Assembly: GCA_024114885.1 (NCBI GenBank)
Contig: CP099422.1
Location: forward strand, 62,001-126,000
Source: Septoria linicola
Lineage: Eukaryota; Ascomycota; Dothideomycetes; Mycosphaerellales; Mycosphaerellaceae
Direction of reading: 5' to 3'
Length of the DNA stretch: 64,000 nucleotides
The notes beneath the pieces are model-generated. The model worked only from the letters and a program-made list of their open reading frames with translations, had not been told where the DNA came from and ran no database searches. Of this stretch, positions 58,215-64,000 are shown one piece after another (the stretch's first letter is position 1; the number at the start of each line of letters is the position of its first letter). The position numbers were made by a program, and so were the translations under genes.

Positions 58215-58300
58215 ACATCTTCTAGTCTCTCTATAGTAATAGGTATATTATTAATATAGATTAGGATTATTAGGTCTTTCCTTTTCTTATAGATTAGAAG
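58215..58300 (-). pseudogene. Copia reverse transcriptase catalytic box (RIP-mutated)
   Basis: The frame reads LIILIYINNIPIT, with NN at the two catalytic aspartate positions of YVDD. GAT-to-AAT on the coding strand equals C-to-T on the other strand, the RIP signature. It fixes the orientation and superfamily of the element. Confidence 0.85.
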
Positions 58301-61300
58301 ATATAGGTCCACTTCTAATTGTCTGAATCCTATTCCTTTTAGCTTTAATATATATAGCTAATTCTAGTCTCTTATAGCTTACTTTAGCCTATAGAGACTC
58401 CTTAGAACTTATAAGACTATACTAGTTAGTAGGTTAATACCTAGTAGTAGGATTATATAGATATTCTTATATAGGGTACTCTCTATAAATGCATTATTTA
58501 TATCTACTTAGTATAGAACTAGGTCCTTCTTATAGACTATAGCTATAAATCCTCTTAGAGTATCCTACCTAACTATAGAGGCAAAAGTTTCTATATAGTC
58601 TACTCTATACTTTTAGGAGAACCCTCTTATAACTAGTCTTGCCTTGAACTTTTTAATAGTACTACTAAGTTTTCTCTTAATATTAAAGACCTATCTTAAG
58701 GTAACTAGGTTAGCTCCTTTTAGTAGGACTACTATAGTCTAGGTATTATTGCTTATAAGTATATCTAGCTCTTTCTAAATAGCTTCTTACTAGAGATAAC
58801 CCTACTTAGGATTACTTACTACTTCCTTATAGTTCCTTAGGATTAGAACCTCCTATTTATATATTCCTACTTCTTTAGTAGTAGAGAATGTAATCTCTTT
58901 AACTTCCTCTAAGAATTCTAGATCCTATAGGATATCTAGGTTAATAGAGCTTATAGCTAAGAAGAAAGCCTAATACTCTAGGAGCATTTCCTTATCTAGC
59001 TAACTATTCTAATCTAGCTTAAGCCTAACTAGCTTCAGCTTCTAGTTAAATCTATTAAGCTCTTAGGATACTTTTCTCTTTCTAAGGGTTTACCTTAGGG
59101 CTATCTACTTATAATCTATCTCTATAGTTTCTTAGGCAGAATTCTTAGATTCTTTCTTAACTTTCCTTTAGTCTAGGAATTTTCTATACTCTCCTATATC
59201 TTCTAGTAGAGGTAGAAGTTATATAAAGAGTTTCTTTCCTTCCTAAACCTATACTAATAGCTAAGAGAGAGGAGGCTTCTACTAGCCTAGACTAGGAGCA
59301 CCTAGGGTACTCCTACTAGCTTATAGAGTAGGCTAGCTAATAGTTCTTAGCCTTCTAATAGGTCTTCTTTCTAGAGCTAAACTAGGGAGATTCTTAATCT
59401 TAATATTCAAGTCTAATTCTCTACCTAGCTTATCTTTAAAGAAGATTATATTAGTATACTACTTAATAGCCTTTATATCTAGCTCCTAGAACTTCTATAC
59501 CTTTACTATATTATTATAGTATCTAATAAACATAGTATCCTTCCCTCTGTTTATTAGTTTGTTACTTCTTACCTACTAAGGCTATACTCTTATATCTATA
59601 TATACTATAGCTCTATATCCCTATACCTTAAGGTAAGAGACTATTAGTTTAATCCTATTAAAAGCCTTATTAGGTAAGAGCTTAAATCTCTTAATATTAG
59701 GTCTATTTAGGAGCTTGTTCCTTATATATACTTATACTTTAAGGGCTTCTAGCTAAAATTTAATAGGTATCTTGCTTTCTTTAAGTATTACTCTAATAGA
59801 GGCCTCTAATATTTAGATAGACCTCTTAACTACTCTATTCTAGAGTGAATTATAGGCCTTAGTTAGCTTAAGGGTAATTCTAAAGTCCTTCTCCTACTAT
59901 TTAATTAAAGTAGTAATCTCTCTAGTATTATTAGCTCTTATAGACTTAAGGAGTGCTACTAACTGCCTTTCTACCTTAATCCTCTAGTTCTAAAGAGTAG
60001 TTAGTATATCTAATCTAGCCTTAAGTAGAAATGCCTATTTCTTTCTTAAGAAGTTATTAATAATCTTAAGCTACTATATAAAACCTTTTACTAATAATAG
60101 TAATAGTCTATAGATATCTACTAATATAAGAGCTAGTCTTTTAGGTCTTCTCTTAATAGACTTGCCTAGGTATTTCTTTATCTTGCCTATTATATAGATC
60201 CTATACTTATACTCTTCCTAGTTAGGGATTAGAATTCTTTTCTTTAGGTTAGTAACTTTATAAAGGTTTAAGAGTAACCCTCTTCTAAAGTATATAAATC
60301 TTCTATACTATAGCTCCTACTATTTTAGATCCTTCTCTAATAGGGTAGTATAGGTATTGTTAACCTCTATAGGATTATATAGTAAGTAATATAACTTTTT
60401 CTATAGGAGAGGTAATATCTTACTAATAAATAGAACACCTCTAACTAGCTTGGTCTTTATAACTATTTAGCTATCTAGGGAGGTAAGAGTAAAATTAGGC
60501 TTCTAGACTCTAAATTACTTACTAAACTAATTCTATAATATAAGATTTACTCTAAGATTAGGAACAAATAGTACTCTATTAAGTAGAACTTCTCCTCCTA
60601 AGATTCTCTTTATCTATACTAGTCTAGAGTAGGTTATATAAAGGTATCCTCCTCCTACCTTAATCTATACTTTCTTCCTTAGTAGCTTTACTAATCTAAA
60701 GAAAGATAGTTAGTTAGTTATATAGGATAAGATATAGGAATCTAAGAGCTATTCTTAGAGTAACAACTTGCCTTTAGCCTTAATTATAGAATAGGCTAAC
60801 TTATCTTAGTTATTATCTTCTAATAGGGAATTATTATTACTTCTAGAACTAGAGTAAGTTCTAGAATTAGAACTAGAACTAGACTCCTAGGCTGAAAATC
60901 CTTTCTTTAGAAGCTTTCTAGACTTTTCTATCCTCTAAAGCTACTTGCCTATTTTCTAGACAACCTTCTTTAGCTTATTATATAATAATAACTTATAGAC
61001 AGCTTTCTTAATATGTCTAGTATTCCTTAGTAAAGAGGATCTTCTAACTCTCTCTCTAAGGAATAATCTCTAAAAGTCCTTCTAGTTCTTAGTACTATTT
61101 CTTTACTAGGATAGTTTCTTAGTAGTAGGGAGGTTAGGACAATCTTTTAACTAGTACTTCCCTTTCTTATAGAGCTAATATATTAGTAGAGACTTTCCTT
61201 AGTAGAGCTACCTAGAATAGAATATAGCTAGACCTATATCTATCTTATCTAGATTATCTCTTACCTCTTAGGACTTAAGTAGAAGGAGAATAGTGTCTAT

Positions 61301-62322
61301 ATCTAAGGATAGTTAGGTTATAATAGTATCCTTAGCTACTTAGTATAATATAGGTAGAGACTATAGGAGATGTTTTAGCCTTTTCTCTTAGCTCTAGTAG
61401 TAAGCTTCCTAAGGATTAATCTTAGTAATCCTCTTACCTAGGCCTCTAAGATATCTCTATACTTTCCTAATTGTCTTATTAGGTAATATCCTAAATATAA
61501 CAAACTACTTAATTAGACCTATAGTATAGGACTTTAGGACTCTATTATACTTGTTCTAGAGAATTACTTATATCTTAGCTACTAGTATAGTAATATACTA
61601 TGTCTCTAGCTCTATCTTATTATCTTTACTAATACTACATCTAATACTAAACCTGCATACTATATTGTCTTTTAAGAAGTATTAATTCTAAGTAACATAT
61701 ATCTAGAGACTAGTGTCCTACTAAACTATATATAGGTTCCCTCTAATAATTAGTTAGCTAATTACCTAGAACTAGTCCTTTCCTTCTAGCTTGTCTGTCT
61801 ATAGCTTGAACTATTTCTTCTAGTTAGTTCTATCTAGGATTAGAATCCTTTAGCTCTTCTTGTCCTCTTAGTCTATTATAGAAATAGGTAAATAGAATAA
61901 ATAATTAGTAGAATACTTTAGACTAGCTAAGGATTCTAGAGAAGAGTAATTTCTTATAGTAGAGAGACTAGCTCTAAGAGACAGGGATTCCTCGTATTTA
62001 GGAAATTACTAAGACTTAGATCTTTCTCTCTTAGTAGAGTTTCTACTACTAGGTAGTAGGAAGGCTAGGTAGCCTCTTCTAACTCTAGTAATACTAGGTG
62101 CAATAGTAGAGAACTAGGCAGGTATTAATAAAGTAGAAATATACTACTGTCTTATAGAGATCTTTACTAACTTATATACTACTAGGTATAAGCTAGCTTC
62201 GTTAGTAATATAGTTAGGAAAACTTCTAGGCTCTAAATATTTTCTATAAACTATAAGGGATATAAGTAACCTATACTAATATAGGTTACTCCTATTTAGT
62301 ATATAAACCTAGGCTTATAACC

Positions 62323-62599
62323 TATTAAAAGTAGAGAGCGTATTATATACTATATAATATTAAAGAGGGTATAGCGTAGTAAAGAAGAATAGGGGATTAA
62401 TCTTGAACTAACTTATATATATAGTATAGTAGTAATATGCTAGGAACTAAATACAAAGTTAATTAAGTTAGTTATCTAAGAAGAGAAGAAAGAGAAGCAA
62501 GATATACCTCTTACTAAGCCTTAGGTAGATGCCTTAGGTATCTAGAACTATACTTAGAAGTCTATATCTAGACTAACTATCTAGGATACATTCTTAATA
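62323..62599 (-). repeat. Copia 5' LTR
   Basis: 277 bp; the 5' LTR of the minus-strand element. Directly inside it, on the minus strand, is GGTTATAAGCC, a candidate primer-binding site altered by RIP. Confidence 0.92.
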
Positions 62600-62604
62600 T
62601 AGAT

Positions 62605-64000
62605 CGTAGTACTAACCTTGAAATTCGCTAGTAGAAAAGAGCTTTAGAGGTATAGGTCTAGCTTAGATTCTTAGACCTAGTAGTAGAAAGTAGCTTAGGA
62701 TAGCTAACTTTTATAGCGATAGTAGGCTTAGGACTTAGAAAAAAAGGAGTAGGATAGTAGGTTAGCTAGTAGATATAAAATCTATACTTAAAAGTTAGGC
62801 TTAGAGGAGTAACTAGCTATATAGATACTTATCTTAGCTATAGAAAACAGCGTTAGGACAGTTAGGATTAGCTAGATTTCTACTAATTTAGTAAATTATA
62901 AGCTTAGGAAGCTCTAATTAGAGCTTAATAGTAGCTTTAGAGCTAAAAGAAGTACTCGAGAAGGTTAGATTAGAGCTCGATAGTAGCTCTAGGAATAAAA
63001 GAAGCGCTTAGGATAGTATAGACTTAGGAAGATTAGCCCTTTTTATAGTAGCAGCTAGGCTTTTAACCTTAGCTTATATCTCTAATTAAGTATTACCTAT
63101 CGAACTTCTACTTCTTTAGCTCTACTAGGCTAGCTTTAGCTCTTAGCTTACTAAGTCTTCTACTTCTTCTTTAAGCTCCGTTAGTAGCTAGCGTATATAA
63201 CTCTCCCTTTCTTATTAAGTTATTACTAATAGCTTACTAATAAAGATCTATAGATACTTATACCTAGGTAGAAGTCCTAGTTCTATAACCTTCTCTATTA
63301 GTAGCGGCTCTTCTTCTAGTTCTACCTAATCTAGAACTAGCTTTAGGTTTTCTTATAGAAAGGTATATTTCTTAAGGTCTATTCTCTTATAGATATACTC
63401 TCGTTTAGAGCTATCTAGTTTTTTAAGCTTATACGACGTACCTCTCTATAATACTTTAGATACTCTAAAAGAGCCTTCCTACCTAAATATAAGCTTATAG
63501 GAGAAGCTAGTTTTTAACTTAGAGCAGTATACTAATACGAGATCCTCTTTCTCTAGTATAGTAAGATCCGTATAGCGATGTTTATCGAAGTACGCTTTGT
63601 TCTATTCTCGGAGACGCTATTAATATAGTCGTCCTTCTTCTATAGTTATTTCTATAGCTTCTAGGGCTTGAGCTCGAATCGTAAGAAGCTCTACTCTAGT
63701 CTTAACCTTACCCTAATCTATAATCCGGAAGGTATAGTGTTCTAGTTCGATTAGTAGTACTACGTCACGTCTAATTATTACTTCTAATAGCGTTAGGCTA
63801 GTAGTAGAGACTATTATCGTTCTCTCTACCTATAATACTACTAGAATATAGTCCCTAATCGAATAAAGGCCGCTATTAGACAGCTTTAAGTAAGCGTCTA
63901 GTATCGTCTTATAGCTGACTTTAACGATAGCGTTAGACTAAGAGTAGTATAGCGAAATATTAATACGTTTAATACTATACGATAGTAGTAGCTTTTCTAC
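62605..64000 (-). mobile_element. Ty3/Gypsy integrase fragment, truncated by window end
   Basis: On the minus strand from 64000 leftwards the RIP-interrupted frame reads NISLYYS, stop, SNAIVK (from a HPQSNG-type motif), ILDAYLKLSNSGLYSIRDYI, EVIIRRDVVLLIELEHYTFR, then LREQNKAYFDKHRYTDLTIL and VSKVL.RGTSYKLKKLD. This is the end of the Gypsy integrase core and its C-terminal domain. No chromodomain follows. Reverse transcriptase should lie beyond the window's right end. The element reads on the same strand as the Copia copy, which sits at its downstream side. Confidence 0.8.

Larger units (their letters stand above)
56303..62599 (-). mobile_element. Complete Copia LTR retrotransposon, 6297 bp, RIP-mutated
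   Basis: Two 277-bp direct LTRs (56303-56579, 62323-62599) enclose a 5.7-kb interior; the 5-bp target duplication TAGAT lies at 56298-56302 and 62600-62604. Minus-strand order is gag to pol from right to left. A zinc-knuckle remnant at about 61136-61181 reads KKGKY.LKDCP (originally C..C...GH...C-like). The reverse transcriptase box at 58247-58258 is YINN in the context LIILIYINNIPITI, explained by G-to-A changes of YVDD. At about 57700-57760 LTRYIDSNYIIDKTNR is the RNase H motif of Copia. Stops throughout show that it cannot be active. RT-then-RNase H downstream of integrase is the Copia order. Confidence 0.93.

Overview
The window looks like chromosomal DNA of a filamentous ascomycete, most likely a Dothideomycete of the Mycosphaerella group. 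The reasons are intron-bearing genes with short (about 48-65 bp) GT-AG introns, recognisable fungal genes (FIS1, SPC24, SPO7, a TMEM184/DUF300 transporter-like protein, an aquaporin), and a two-speed composition in which gene-rich, GC-balanced blocks alternate with very TA-rich blocks. In the TA-rich blocks almost every CpA has become TpA, the signature of repeat-induced point mutation (RIP). No bacterial features, tRNA, rRNA or CRISPR were seen.

Layout. 1-3114: RIP-degraded repeat DNA, opening with the 3' end and 277-bp LTR of a Copia element and ending in an 18-bp array and a 198-bp tandem array. 3328-16322: a housekeeping block with a DUF300 membrane protein, an unrecognised three-exon gene, a doubtful small gene, an aquaporin, a GNAT acetyltransferase, FIS1, SPC24 and a fungal LPxELR-type protein. 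16845-21216: three tandem F-box paralogs, all damaged by TAG nonsense codons, frameshifts and one fusion. 21470-25029 and 29193-32740: two nearly identical hAT transposons in inverted orientation, each with terminal inverted repeats and an 8-bp target duplication. Between them lie one intact small secreted cysteine-rich gene, two decayed relatives, and a chromodomain fragment. The second hAT copy has split a paralog of the 14586 gene. 33831-45606: a GPI-anchored-type protein, an alpha/beta hydrolase, SPO7, and a run of oxidoreductases (two short-chain dehydrogenases, one and a half MDR enzymes) that carry single-base frameshifts or a stop, followed by a truncated membrane-protein gene at the edge of the last TA-rich block. 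45660-64000: RIP-degraded transposons, with a third hAT lineage, an LTR fragment, a complete 6.3-kb Copia element (277-bp LTRs, TAGAT duplication) and a Gypsy integrase fragment running off the window.

How it fits together. The core genes are ordinary, single-copy and intact. The accessory stretch from about 16.8 to 33.4 kb is a small birth-and-death zone: tandem duplication of F-box and cysteine-rich genes, hAT insertion, and C-to-T type mutation. The most interesting candidate is the cysteine-rich secreted family enclosed by the inverted hAT pair, which has the architecture of a fungal effector family but which I cannot match to a named one. All assignments come from reading the sequence; no database search was run.
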